Shown: positions 1-6,344, counted from the first letter of the stretch. The stretch: DNA of 8,679 nucleotides from an uncultured Bacilli bacterium (GCA_944363745.1 CALVVD010000036.1:1-8679); one strand, 5' to 3'. The notes: generated by a model not told the origin, from the letters alone. Program-made: numbers and translations.

Positions 1-1061
1 TTGCTAAGAAATATCATCCAGATATAAGTAAAGAAGAAAATGCGGAAGAGAAGTTTAAAGAAGTACAAGAAGCATATTCTGTGCTTAGTGATGATAATAA
101 ACGTCGTCAGTATGACCAATTTGGTCATGCTGGTGTAAATGGTCCTGGAGCATCAGGAGGAGCTGGTTTTGGTGGTTTTAATGGAGCAGGATTTGGCTTT
201 GATGCGAGTGATTTAGGAGATATCTTTGATGACTTGTTCGGTGGTGGCTTTGGTTTTGGTGGCTCTAGTAGTAGAAGTCGTGGTAGTAGAGCAAGAAGAG
301 GTAGTGATATCTTAATGCAAGTAGAACTTTCTTTTGAAGAAGCTATCTATGGCTGTGAGAAAGATTTTGACCTAGATGTAGTTACAGAGTGTGATAAATG
401 TAGTGGTTTGGGTGGCTCCCACGAAGAGACTTGTAAAAGATGTCATGGTAGTGGAACTATTACTAGTGAACAAAGAACAATCCTTGGTTCATTCATGACT
501 AAAGCAATTTGTCCAGAATGTAATGGTAAAGGTAAGACCTATAAAGAAGTTTGTAGCAAATGTCGTGGTAAAGGACAAGTTAAATCTCATAAAACTATCA
601 CTGTAAGTGTACCTAGTGGTATTGATAATGGTGAAAGACTAAGAGTACCAGGTAGAGGTCATGCTGGAGAAAATGGTGGTTCATCAGGTGATTTATACTT
701 AGAGTTCCATATTAAAGAACATAAATATTATGAAAGAGATGGCCTTGATATTTATCTAGAAGTACCTATTAATATGGCTGAAGCAGTACTTGGTTGTAAA
801 AAAGAAATACCTACAATCTATGGTAATGTTAAATTAACTATACCAGGAGGTACTGATAGTGGAGATAAACAAAGACTTAAAGGTAAAGGTATTAAAGATT
901 CTACTAGTAGAAAGACAGGAGATATGTATGTTATCTTTAAAGTGGTTACTCCTAAGAAGTTATCAAGAGACCAAAAGAAATTATTTGAATCTTTATCTAA
1001 AACAGATTTAGATGATAGCGAGATAGATAGATTTACAAGATTTACTAAAAATAATGATTAA
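1..1061 (+). CDS. dnaJ: Chaperone DnaJ (Hsp40), 5' end cut off by the window
   Basis: Co-chaperone that binds unfolded proteins and stimulates the ATPase of DnaK in the cytoplasm. The frame is open from base 3 and starts inside the J-domain: AKKYHPDIS carries the HPD tripeptide needed to activate DnaK, followed by the EAYSVLSD and [10 protein letters not shown] helices. A Gly/Phe-rich linker follows (about bases 130-260), then the zinc-binding domain with all four CxxCxGxG repeats intact (first cysteines at bases 390, 432, 510 and 552), then the two C-terminal substrate-binding domains ([17 protein letters not shown] and [18 protein letters not shown]). About 352 residues are visible against a usual 370-380, so only the extreme N-terminus is missing. 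The GTG at base 81 is an internal Val codon and not the start. In Bacillota dnaJ normally ends a hrcA-grpE-dnaK-dnaJ operon; the terminator directly after the stop agrees with that. Identification is secure. Confidence 0.98.
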   Translation, partial: AKKYHPDISKEENAEEKFKEVQEAYSVLSDDNKRRQYDQFGHAGVNGPGASGGAGFGGFNGAGFGFDASDLGDIFDDLFGGGFGFGGSSSRSRGSRARRGSDILMQVELSFEEAIYGCEKDFDLDVVTECDKCSGLGGSHEETCKRCHGSGTITSEQRTILGSFMTKAICPECNGKGKTYKEVCSKCRGKGQVKSHKTITVSVPSGIDNGERLRVPGRGHAGENGGSSGDLYLEFHIKEHKYYERDGLDIYLEVPINMAEAVLGCKKEIPTIYGNVKLTIPGGTDSGDKQRLKGKGIKDSTSRKTGDMYVIFKVVTPKKLSRDQKKLFESLSKTDLDDSEIDRFTRFTKNND

Positions 1062-1071
1062 ATTTATAGAG

Positions 1072-1099
1072 AAAAAGTTACGAAAATTCGTAACTTTTT
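1072..1099 (+). terminator. Intrinsic terminator of dnaJ
   Basis: A perfect 13-bp inverted repeat starts 10 bases after the dnaJ stop. The 5' arm is AAAAAGTTACGAA (1072-1084) and the 3' arm TTCGTAACTTTTT (1087-1099). The A-run and T-run lie inside the stem, so it can work in both directions. It separates dnaJ transcription from the small locus downstream. Confidence 0.9.
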
Positions 1100-1101
1100 A
1101 A

Positions 1102-1130
1102 TTACTATCTAAAAATTAATATGATACTAT
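1102..1130 (+). promoter_or_regulatory. Putative promoter of the small toxin-like transcript
   Basis: An extended -10 element TGATACTAT (1122-1130) overlaps an alternative -10 TATGAT (1120-1125, 5 of 6 matches). The -35 is weak: TTACTA at 1102-1107 with 17-bp spacing to TACTAT. Transcription would start near 1137, giving a leader of about 57 bases before the ATG at 1194. The site sits directly behind the dnaJ terminator, so the small gene probably has its own promoter. Confidence 0.45.
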
Positions 1131-1162
1131 ATTTATAGGGAAAACTTAACAATTGGGTACTT

Positions 1163-1185
1163 GCCTACTCTAAATAAGGATGGGC
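1163..1185 (+). promoter_or_regulatory. Leader hairpin covering the toxin Shine-Dalgarno
   Basis: The 5' arm GCCTACTCT (1163-1171) can pair with AGGATGGGC (1177-1185), closing a 5-base loop AAATA, with one C/A mismatch and two G-U pairs. The only plausible ribosome binding site of the small ORF, AAGGA at 1176-1180, lies almost wholly in the 3' arm. This resembles the translation-blocking leader helices of several type I toxin mRNAs. The fold was worked out by eye, without an energy calculation. Confidence 0.5.
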
Positions 1186-1193
1186 TTGATATT

Positions 1194-1271
1194 ATGAGAA
1201 AAATAGACTTTTTAGTTACTGCTTTAATCACAATTATCTTCTTATTAATCGCCTTGCTTTTCGTAAAGTAA
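1194..1271 (+). CDS. Small hydrophobic peptide, candidate type I toxin (25 aa)
   Basis: ATG at 1194 opens a 25-codon frame ending in TAA at 1269-1271. The peptide has a short charged start (MRKID), then residues 6-24 are an almost pure run of Leu, Ile, Val, Phe, Ala and Thr, ending in a single Lys. That is one membrane-spanning helix and nothing else. AAGGA lies 13 bases upstream and is buried in a leader hairpin. An antisense promoter, a minus-strand terminator starting 16 bases after the stop, and direct repeats on both sides surround it. Seen: peptide, hairpins, repeats. Known: type I toxins (Fst, Ibs, Ldr, TxpA families) are tiny membrane peptides silenced by antisense RNA. Inferred: this is such a toxin. 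It lacks the charged C-terminal tail of Fst and I cannot place it in a named family. A leader peptide or non-toxic small membrane protein is the alternative. Confidence 0.6.
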   Translation: MRKIDFLVTALITIIFLLIALLFVK

Positions 1272-1286
1272 ACACAAAATAAGAAA

Positions 1287-1312
1287 AGTACTTAATCGCA
1301 AGATTAAGTACT
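1287..1312 (-). terminator. Terminator of the antisense RNA
   Basis: Perfect 11-bp stem: AGTACTTAATC (1287-1297), loop GCAA (1298-1301), GATTAAGTACT (1302-1312). Read on the minus strand it is followed by TTTTCTTATTTT, a proper U-rich tail. On the plus strand it is followed by AAAACCAAAA, so it is not a normal terminator in that direction, though it could stabilise the 3' region of the toxin mRNA. The plus-strand loop is a GNRA tetraloop. Confidence 0.7.
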
Positions 1313-1328
1313 AAAACCAAAACAATTT

Positions 1329-1369
1329 GGGGCAAGTACTCAACTCAGCTAATGTTAAGTATTTCCCTC
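1329..1369 (+). terminator. Possible terminator of the toxin mRNA
   Basis: GGGGCAAGTACT (1329-1340) can pair with AGTATTTCCCTC (1358-1369) as a 12-position stem with one mismatch and two G-U pairs. ATTTTATATTG follows. It is the only hairpin with a T-rich tail downstream of the small ORF on the plus strand. It would place the toxin mRNA 3' end near 1375, a transcript of about 240 nt. The same sequence on the minus strand forms the 5' stem-loop of the antisense RNA. Confidence 0.4.
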
Positions 1370-1404
1370 ATTTTATATTGTATGAAAATTTTTCTTACAT
1401 ATAC

Positions 1405-1433
1405 ATCTTATCATATAAGTAACTTTAATGCAA
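1405..1433 (-). promoter_or_regulatory. Promoter of the antisense RNA
   Basis: On the minus strand: -35 TTGCAT (complement of 1428-1433), a 17-bp spacer, then TAAGAT (complement of 1405-1410), preceded by TGA to form an extended -10. Transcription would begin near 1398 and run leftward toward the toxin gene. A second, weaker -10 (TACAAT, complement of 1377-1382) without a convincing -35 would give a shorter RNA. Confidence 0.55.
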
Positions 1434-1444
1434 GCATCTTTTTC

Positions 1445-1473
1445 TTTACTTTTAGTCTAAAATATGGTATAAT
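1445..1473 (+). promoter_or_regulatory. Promoter of the dinG-like helicase gene
   Basis: -35 TTTACT (1445-1450), 17-bp spacer, extended -10 TGG-TATAAT (TATAAT at 1468-1473). Predicted transcription start is near 1480, with GAGGGGTGG about 6 bases beyond it and the ATG at 1502. The -10 lies downstream of the earliest in-frame ATG at 1352, which rules that ATG out as the normal start. Confidence 0.8.
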
Positions 1474-1501
1474 AACACTACTTAAGAGGGGTGGTTTGGT
1501 T

Positions 1502-3499
1502 ATGAGTATTTGGAAAGAAAAAGTTAGCTTTGATCCTAAATTATATGAAGAAGTAGATTCCTTTTTTGAAAATTTACATAATAATGAAACATTAGAATAT
1601 CGTCCTGTTCAACATACTATGGCTTTAGATATAGTAGATGCTATTAAAAATAAAGAAATATTATTAATGGAAGCAGGAGTAGGTAGTGGTAAATCTTGGG
1701 GTTATTTAGTACCTTTGTTATATGCTAGTAAAGATAAAGATAATTTTAAAGGATTTTTAATATCTACTTCTTCTATTGCTCTACAAGAACAATTAAAAAC
1801 AGAAATAGAGAAGTTATCTAAAATGTTGGGAGTAGATATTCCTATTACAATTGCTAAAGGCCGCAATAACTTTATTTGTAAAAAACGTCTTGAAGATTAT
1901 ATTAGATATCATAATGAAGATAAAAATTTAAAAGAATTAGAGAAGAAAGTAAGCAATGGTCATATTGATAAGGAAGAGTATCAAGATATATCAAGTTATG
2001 TTTGGAAAAGAATAAATATTAACAATGTTAATTGTAATAGTTGTATATATAAAAGAAATTGTGAATATATTTTAAAACGTGAAAAATGGCCAGAATCTAA
2101 ATATGTTATATGTAATCATGATTTATTAATAGAATCATTAAAAAGAGATAACAATGATTTAATTTTACAAGACCCTTCTATATTAGTGGTAGATGAAGCT
2201 CATAACTTGGAAGAAAAGATTAGAAATTCATACAAGAATAGTATTTCTAAAAGTAAATTAGAAGCTTTAATATTAAAAATAGAGTTTATGATAAGCGATG
2301 ATGATAGTCTTGATGGTTATGAAAATAATCCTATTATAGAATCTTTGAATAAAGTATTTAGAATGATAAGTACGAAAGCTAAATATAAATATCGTAAAAA
2401 TGCTAAAGAAAATATAGAAGTTTTTGATGAAGAAACTAGTGGGTTTGATGTATCTTCTTCTTTAAAAGAAGAAATAGTTAATTTAACTACTAGACTAGAC
2501 AGACTTATTATAGAAGCGAATAATTATAAATATTTAGATAAAAGATTAATTGGTTCTATCAATACATTAAAAGACTATGTTAGTGTATTTAAGGACTTGA
2601 TAAGTGATAATAGTGAAAATATATATTGGGTAAGTTTTCTTCCTCATACTAAAGATCATATAACCTTAGAATATGTTAGAAAAGCTATATATAAGGAAGC
2701 TTCTAGGCTTTTAAGTAATAATAATTATGGTAAAATATTTACTTCTGCTACTATGACTACAGGAGATGGAGATTATAACTATTTTGCTAATAACTTAGGA
2801 CTTAATAGAATAAATGGTGTTCCAATTATTAAAGAATATCCTGGCGAGTCTCCTTTTGATTATGATAATAATGCTCTTTTATATTTATGTAATGATTGCA
2901 TATCTCCTAAGAGTTCGGATAGAGAACTATATTTAGAAACTCTTGCCACTAAAGTAGATGAATTAATTAATATTACTGAAGGTAGAAGTTTAGTACTATT
3001 TACATCAAAAGAAGATATGAAAAGAGTATATAGTAAAGTTACCATGAATAATCATGACTTTAATATTATGTTACAGACTGATGATGTTAGTGCAGATACT
3101 TTAAAGACAAGATTTAAGGAAGATGAACATTCTGTATTATTTGCAACAGGTTCTTTCTTTGAAGGAATAGATATAAAGGGAGAGGCCTTAGAAAATGTTA
3201 TTATTACTAAGTTACCTTTCCCAGTAGTTAATCCTATTATAGAAGAAAAAGCTAGTCATTTCTCTAATGGTTTTAGAGAAGTATATTTACCAGAAATGAT
3301 AATTAAATTAAAACAAGGAGCAGGAAGACTTATTAGAAGTTCTACAGATAGAGGTATTGTTTCAATACTTGATTCTAGGTATAAAGAATATCAAGATGTA
3401 ATACTAGAGTCTTTACCATTTAGTAACTATACTACTGATATTGAAGAGATAAAAGTCTTTGCTGCTAATAAATTAGGTATAACTAAAGTAAAAAAATAG
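1502..3499 (+). CDS. dinG: DinG/XPD-family ATP-dependent helicase with Fe-S cluster
   Basis: Superfamily 2 helicase of 665 aa, expected to unwind DNA 5' to 3' during repair or replication conflicts. Motifs in order: Q-like motif YRPVQHTMA (33-41), Walker A EAGVGSGKS (57-65), motif Ia STSSIALQEQL, four cysteines C126, C178, C181 and C187 in the KGRNNFIC...CNSC...NC pattern of the XPD/DinG 4Fe-4S domain, NHDLL, DEAH box (231-234), SATM, the motif V region GSFFEGIDIKG, and motif VI QGAGRLIR (605-612). There is no N-terminal DEDD exonuclease domain, unlike Bacillus and Staphylococcus DinG, so it is closer in layout to E. coli DinG/YoaA. I chose the ATG at 1502, with GAGGGGTGG upstream, over the ATG at 1352: the extra 50 residues are low-complexity and lie upstream of the promoter -10. 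It is probably monocistronic. The family call is secure; the symbol is less so. Confidence 0.93.
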   Translation: MSIWKEKVSFDPKLYEEVDSFFENLHNNETLEYRPVQHTMALDIVDAIKNKEILLMEAGVGSGKSWGYLVPLLYASKDKDNFKGFLISTSSIALQEQLKTEIEKLSKMLGVDIPITIAKGRNNFICKKRLEDYIRYHNEDKNLKELEKKVSNGHIDKEEYQDISSYVWKRININNVNCNSCIYKRNCEYILKREKWPESKYVICNHDLLIESLKRDNNDLILQDPSILVVDEAHNLEEKIRNSYKNSISKSKLEALILKIEFMISDDDSLDGYENNPIIESLNKVFRMISTKAKYKYRKNAKENIEVFDEETSGFDVSSSLKEEIVNLTTRLDRLIIEANNYKYLDKRLIGSINTLKDYVSVFKDLISDNSENIYWVSFLPHTKDHITLEYVRKAIYKEASRLLSNNNYGKIFTSATMTTGDGDYNYFANNLGLNRINGVPIIKEYPGESPFDYDNNALLYLCNDCISPKSSDRELYLETLATKVDELINITEGRSLVLFTSKEDMKRVYSKVTMNNHDFNIMLQTDDVSADTLKTRFKEDEHSVLFATGSFFEGIDIKGEALENVIITKLPFPVVNPIIEEKASHFSNGFREVYLPEMIIKLKQGAGRLIRSSTDRGIVSILDSRYKEYQDVILESLPFSNYTTDIEEIKVFAANKLGITKVKK

Positions 3500-3509
3500 T
3501 ATAAAATAT

Positions 3510-3538
3510 TTGACAATGATAAATATTAATAGTAGAAT
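3510..3538 (+). promoter_or_regulatory. Promoter of the asnS T-box transcript
   Basis: Consensus -35 TTGACA (3510-3515), 17-bp spacer, -10 TAGAAT (3533-3538). Transcription would start near 3545, giving a leader of about 250 nt. It begins only 10 bases after the helicase stop, with no terminator between, so the T-box would also meet any read-through from upstream. Confidence 0.85.
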
Positions 3539-3544
3539 TTAATT

Positions 3545-3770
3545 ATATTTAAAGTGTTGATTGAAAGAAGTAACTATTTATAACTTTTATAGAGAGCTTG
3601 TGGAAGGTGTAAACAAGTAAAGTGTGAATAGTGAATAACATTCAGGAGCGCTTAAAGAAATTAAGTAGACTAAGCCGGTTAAACCGTTATCTTATAAAGT
3701 GATCATTTAATATGATAATTTGGGTGGTACCGCGGAAAAGACTTCGTCCCTTATGGATGGAGTCTTTTTA
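3545..3770 (+). promoter_or_regulatory. T-box leader (riboswitch) sensing tRNA-Asn
   Basis: T-box leaders measure the charging state of a tRNA: uncharged tRNA pairs with the specifier codon and with the T-box, forming an antiterminator that lets the gene be read. Visible here are the Stem I region (about 3585-3660) with GGAAGGTG and the GTGAATAACA specifier loop, in which AAC (3637-3639) is an asparagine codon. The conserved T-box core TGGTACCGCG is at 3725-3734, flanked by GGG (3722-3724) and TCCC (3747-3750), which can close the antiterminator. A terminator follows. The AAC specifier agrees with the asparaginyl-tRNA synthetase gene behind it. The exact Stem I pairing was not resolved. Confidence 0.95.
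3736..3768 (+). terminator. T-box regulatory terminator of asnS
   Basis: AAAAGACTTCGTCC (3736-3749) pairs over all 14 positions, with two G-U pairs, with GGATGGAGTCTTTT (3755-3768) around the loop CTTAT. T-rich sequence follows. Its 5' arm shares TCCC with the antiterminator, so the two folds exclude each other, as required for T-box control. Confidence 0.9.
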
Positions 3771-3795
3771 TATTATTTTAGAAGGAGGAATAATT

Positions 3796-5181
3796 ATGGT
3801 AATTGATGCAAAAGAATTATATGAGAAAATCGATGAATATATGGATAAAGAAGTAACTTTAGAAGGGTGGATTAGAAATCATCGTAAACAAAAAGAATTT
3901 GGTTTTATAGATTTTTCTGATGGTACTTGTTTTAAACATATACAAGTTGTTTATGATAATAAGTTAGATAGTTTTGAAGAGATACAAAAATATCATGTTG
4001 GAAGTGCTATTAAAGTAGTTGGGTTAGTTGTTAAATCACCTAAAGAAGGGCAACCTTTTGAAATACAAGCTCAAGAAGTAGTATTATTAGGAGAGTGTCC
4101 AGAAGACTATCCTATACAACCTAAAAAGCATTCTCGTGAATTTTTAAGAGAAGTTGCACATTTAAGGGTTAGAACTAATTTATTTCAAGCTGTATTTAGA
4201 GTTAGAAGTGTAGCTAGTTATGCTATTCATAAATATTTTCAAGAAAGAGGTTATGTTTATGTCCAAACTCCACTTTTAACTGCAAATGATGGTGAAGGTG
4301 CAGGTGAAATGTTTCAGGTTACAACAATGGATCTTAAAAATATTCCTATAACTGAAGAAGGAAATGTTAACTTTAATGATGACTTCTTTAGTAAAAAAGT
4401 AGGACTTACTGTTACAGGACAACTTGAAGCGGAAGCTTTTGCAATGGCTTATAAAAAAGTTTATACTTTTGGTCCTACTTTTAGAGCAGAAGATTCTAAT
4501 ACTAAAGTTCATGCTAGTGAGTTTTGGATGATAGAACCAGAGATTGCTTTTTGTGATATAGATGAACTTATGGATATTGAAGAAGATATGCTTAAATATA
4601 TAGTTAAATACGTATTAGATAATTGTAAAGAGGAAATGGAATTTTTAGATAAATTTGTTGAAAAGGGCTTAATTGATAAATTAACTAAGCTAATTAATAG
4701 TAAGTTTACAAGGGTTACTCATGAAGAAGTAATTACAATATTAAAAGATGCTAAAGTTAAGTTTGAATTTACTCCAGAATATGGAGAAGATATTGCTAAA
4801 GAACATGAGAAATATATTACAGAATATTTTAATGGTCCGGTATTTATTAAAGATTGGCCTAAAGATATTAAAGCTTTCTATATGAAATTAAATGAAGATG
4901 GTAAAACTGTTAGAGGAGTTGATCTTGAAGTTCCTGGAGCAGGAGAGCTAATGGGTGGATCTGAAAGAGAGGCTAACTATACTAAATTAAAACAACGTAT
5001 GGATGAGTTAGGTATGAAAGAAGAAGGATTAGAGTGGTATTTAGACTTAAGAAAATATGGTGGTTGTGTTCATTCAGGCTTTGGTATGGGATTTGAACGT
5101 TTATTAATTTATTTAACTGGAGTTGAAAATATTAGAGATGTTATACCTTTCCCAAGGACACCAGGTAACTGTGAGTTTTAG
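3796..5181 (+). CDS. asnS: Asparaginyl-tRNA synthetase
   Basis: Class IIb aminoacyl-tRNA synthetase that charges tRNA-Asn with asparagine using ATP in the cytoplasm. It is 461 aa, the usual bacterial length. An N-terminal OB-fold anticodon-binding domain (about 18-102, containing VTLEGWIRNHRKQKEFGFIDF) is followed by the class II catalytic core: TGQLEAEAFA, motif 2 FGPTFRAEDSNTKVHASEFW (from residue 225, with R230), and motif 3 GMGFERLL with R435. It ends in FPRTPGNCEF, typical of AsnRS. The ATG at 3796 has GAAGGAGGA six bases upstream; in-frame codons further upstream lie inside the T-box terminator and are not coding. Control by the Asn-specific T-box confirms the substrate and separates it from AspRS. 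The next gene begins 10 bases after the stop and its ribosome site overlaps the stop, so they were probably co-transcribed. Confidence 0.97.
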   Translation: MVIDAKELYEKIDEYMDKEVTLEGWIRNHRKQKEFGFIDFSDGTCFKHIQVVYDNKLDSFEEIQKYHVGSAIKVVGLVVKSPKEGQPFEIQAQEVVLLGECPEDYPIQPKKHSREFLREVAHLRVRTNLFQAVFRVRSVASYAIHKYFQERGYVYVQTPLLTANDGEGAGEMFQVTTMDLKNIPITEEGNVNFNDDFFSKKVGLTVTGQLEAEAFAMAYKKVYTFGPTFRAEDSNTKVHASEFWMIEPEIAFCDIDELMDIEEDMLKYIVKYVLDNCKEEMEFLDKFVEKGLIDKLTKLINSKFTRVTHEEVITILKDAKVKFEFTPEYGEDIAKEHEKYITEYFNGPVFIKDWPKDIKAFYMKLNEDGKTVRGVDLEVPGAGELMGGSEREANYTKLKQRMDELGMKEEGLEWYLDLRKYGGCVHSGFGMGFERLLIYLTGVENIRDVIPFPRTPGNCEF

Positions 5182-5191
5182 GAGGTTGTTT

Positions 5192-5704
5192 ATGGATAAT
5201 TTTCTTTTAAAAATTATTGATGAAAATGGTGAAGAAGTTTGGAGTGATAAATTTAAATTTGGATATGTTCATTTAGATAGTTTTAGAAAATTTGCTAATG
5301 TTAAAAATCTTGATATTTCATTATCTACTGATGAGACTGCAGCTTTATCTCTTGCTTCTATTTCTTATATTTCAATATTAAATGTTAAAGTAGGGTATGG
5401 TTTTTATTTACCTGAATTATGTAGCAAAAAATAAATAGAGTATTTAGAAAAATATTTACCATTTTTTAAAGAAGAAGAAAATAAAGGTAAAATAGTAGAT
5501 GTTGATATTTATTCTAAAGAGAAAGTTTATTACAATCATCAAAATTAGCGTGATTTAAAAATGGAGGAAAAAATAGATATTCTCGAAAGAAAGAAGAACG
5601 AAGAAAATTTGGTTACAGAATTATTGGAAGAGGAACTAAAAAGACAAAAAGAAATTATAGAATCAAAAAAGAAGTGGTTTATATGTATGATAAATATCAT
5701 TTAG
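5192..5704 (+). pseudogene. Unrecognised gene broken by two in-frame stops
   Basis: ATG at 5192 with AGGAGG (5180-5185) overlapping the asnS stop. The frame runs 80 codons (MDNFLLKIIDENGEEVW... to ELCSKK) to TAA at 5432-5434. The same frame then continues with protein-like sequence (IEYLEKYLPFFKEEENKGK...) to TAG at 5546-5548, and again through a charged, coiled-coil-like stretch (MEEKIDILERKKNEEN..., ELLEEELKRQKEI) to TAG at 5702-5704. Three adjacent pieces in one frame suggest an ancestral protein of about 170 aa with two nonsense changes; one-base changes from GAA and from CAG or GAG would explain them. Its end overlaps the start of the Fic gene by about 22 bases, hinting at translational coupling. 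Alternatives: a real 80-aa protein plus unrelated remnants, or a separate 47-aa ORF from 5561, which lacks a ribosome site. I do not recognise the family. Confidence 0.6.
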
Positions 5705-6344
5705 AAAAAGAACAAAATATATTTTCAGCTAGAAAAAAGCTTTTTTCTAACATTTATAATAGTGCTAGACTTGAAGGAATTAATATAGCTTATGAAGATA
5801 CTAAGAAAGTTTTAGAAGGAGTAAATGTTCCTAGTTTACGATTAGATGAAACAAATTGCATTTTAAATTTAAGAGATGCTTGGAATTTTACTCTTTCTAA
5901 TATAGATACTGATATTACACTTGATTTTATATGCAAAGTAAATTCTTTTGTGTCAAGAAATGAATCTTTAGAATGGGGTGTTTTAAGAACAGTAAAGTTG
6001 GTATAAATGGAGTAGATTATATTCCTGATATTCCTAATAGAGAAGATGTTATTACAAATATAAACGAGATTTTAAAAGAAGAGAATATAACTGGTAGAAG
6101 TTTAAACCTTATGCTTTATTTAATGAGAAGTCAAATATTTTGGGATGGTAATAAAAGAACTGCTATCTTAGTTGCTAACAAACTTCTTATAAGTAATGGC
6201 TGTGGTATTATTTCTGTTAAAGAAGAAGATATCAAGGAATTTAATAAACTATTAACAGAATATTATAATACTGGCAATAAAGATAAGATAATTCCTTTTC
6301 TATATGATAAATGTATATTTGGATTAGAAATAAATAACACATAG
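5683..6344 (+). pseudogene. Fic/Doc-family protein, frameshifted
   Basis: Fic-fold proteins usually transfer AMP or another phosphate-containing group to target proteins. The first part (ATG 5683 to TAA 6004-6006) contains NSARLEGI, which fits the [S/T]xxxE[G/N] autoinhibitory helix motif. The second part, in the -1 frame, holds VGINGVDYIPDIP and the core MRSQIFWDGNKRTA. Adding one G near 5992 turns AGAACAGTAAAGTT into a frame reading R-T-G-K-V-G-I and joins both parts into about 220 aa. In the core motif the usual HxF is QIF (Gln codon at 6132-6134), so the catalytic His is absent, and GNKRTA replaces GNGRxxR, closer to Doc. I believe similar QxF variants exist in Bacillota Fic proteins but cannot check this. 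Alternatives to a true mutation are a sequencing error or -1 slippage at A-AAG (5993-5996). The gene is probably non-functional as written. Confidence 0.8.

Larger units (their letters stand above)
1148..1332. repeat. Direct repeat pair flanking the small toxin gene
   Basis: AACAATTGGG at 1148-1157 recurs as AACAATTTGGGG at 1321-1332, the same motif with one extra T and one extra G, in the same orientation. The first copy lies in the toxin leader, the second in the antisense RNA, which is read from the opposite strand. The two RNAs would therefore be complementary here although their genes do not overlap at this point. This matches the role of the DRa/DRb repeats of Fst/par loci. An inverted 9-mer overlaps the same region: GTACTTGCC (1157-1165) and GGCAAGTAC (1331-1339). 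Confidence 0.6.
1275..1398 (-). ncRNA. Candidate antisense antitoxin RNA
   Basis: Predicted minus-strand RNA of about 110-125 nt, from a promoter at 1405-1433 (start near 1398) to a terminator whose hairpin is 1287-1312 and whose T-rich tail runs to about 1276. It has two stem-loops: a 5' one formed by 1329-1340/1358-1369 and the terminator. Between them lies the complement of the second direct repeat, which can pair with the toxin leader at 1148-1157 with one-base bulges. It ends just short of the toxin stop, so it does not cover the toxin coding sequence. The design resembles RNA II of Fst/par loci. RNA ends and function are inferred. Confidence 0.45.

Noticed and set aside
1287..1340. CRISPR or transposon-end interpretation of the GTACTT/AAGTAC repeats
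   Set aside because: The copies are only 6-9 bases, irregularly spaced and all explained by hairpins and pairing of the two small RNAs; there is no spacer pattern, transposase or target-site duplication.
1352..1501. In-frame N-terminal extension of the helicase from the ATG at 1352
   Set aside because: The extra 50 residues are low-complexity hydrophobic sequence, there is no ribosome site at 1352, and the helicase promoter -10 (1468-1473) lies downstream of that ATG. ATG 1502 has GAGGGGTGG and fits the family start.
2860..3045. Minus-strand ORF inside the helicase gene
   Set aside because: Shadow of the helicase coding sequence, with no ribosome site and no protein-like pattern. The minus-strand ORFs at 4276-4512 (in asnS) and 7321-7584 (in cvpA) were rejected for the same reason.
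3712..3795. N-terminal extension of AsnRS from 3712
   Set aside because: These bases are the T-box core and its terminator. The ATG at 3796 has a strong Shine-Dalgarno and gives the standard length.
5123..5191. Earlier start for the gene behind asnS
   Set aside because: It would overlap the end of asnS in another frame and lacks a ribosome site; ATG 5192 has AGGAGG at the right distance.
5432..5548. Stop-codon readthrough or reassignment in the gene behind asnS
   Set aside because: TAA and TAG end other intact genes in this window, and no readthrough signal is apparent. Two nonsense mutations are simpler.
5985..6000. Programmed -1 frameshift in the Fic gene
   Set aside because: An A-AAG slip site exists at 5993-5996 and would give the right frame, but I see no convincing stimulatory hairpin or heptamer, and one missing G explains the break more simply. 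Kept only as an alternative.
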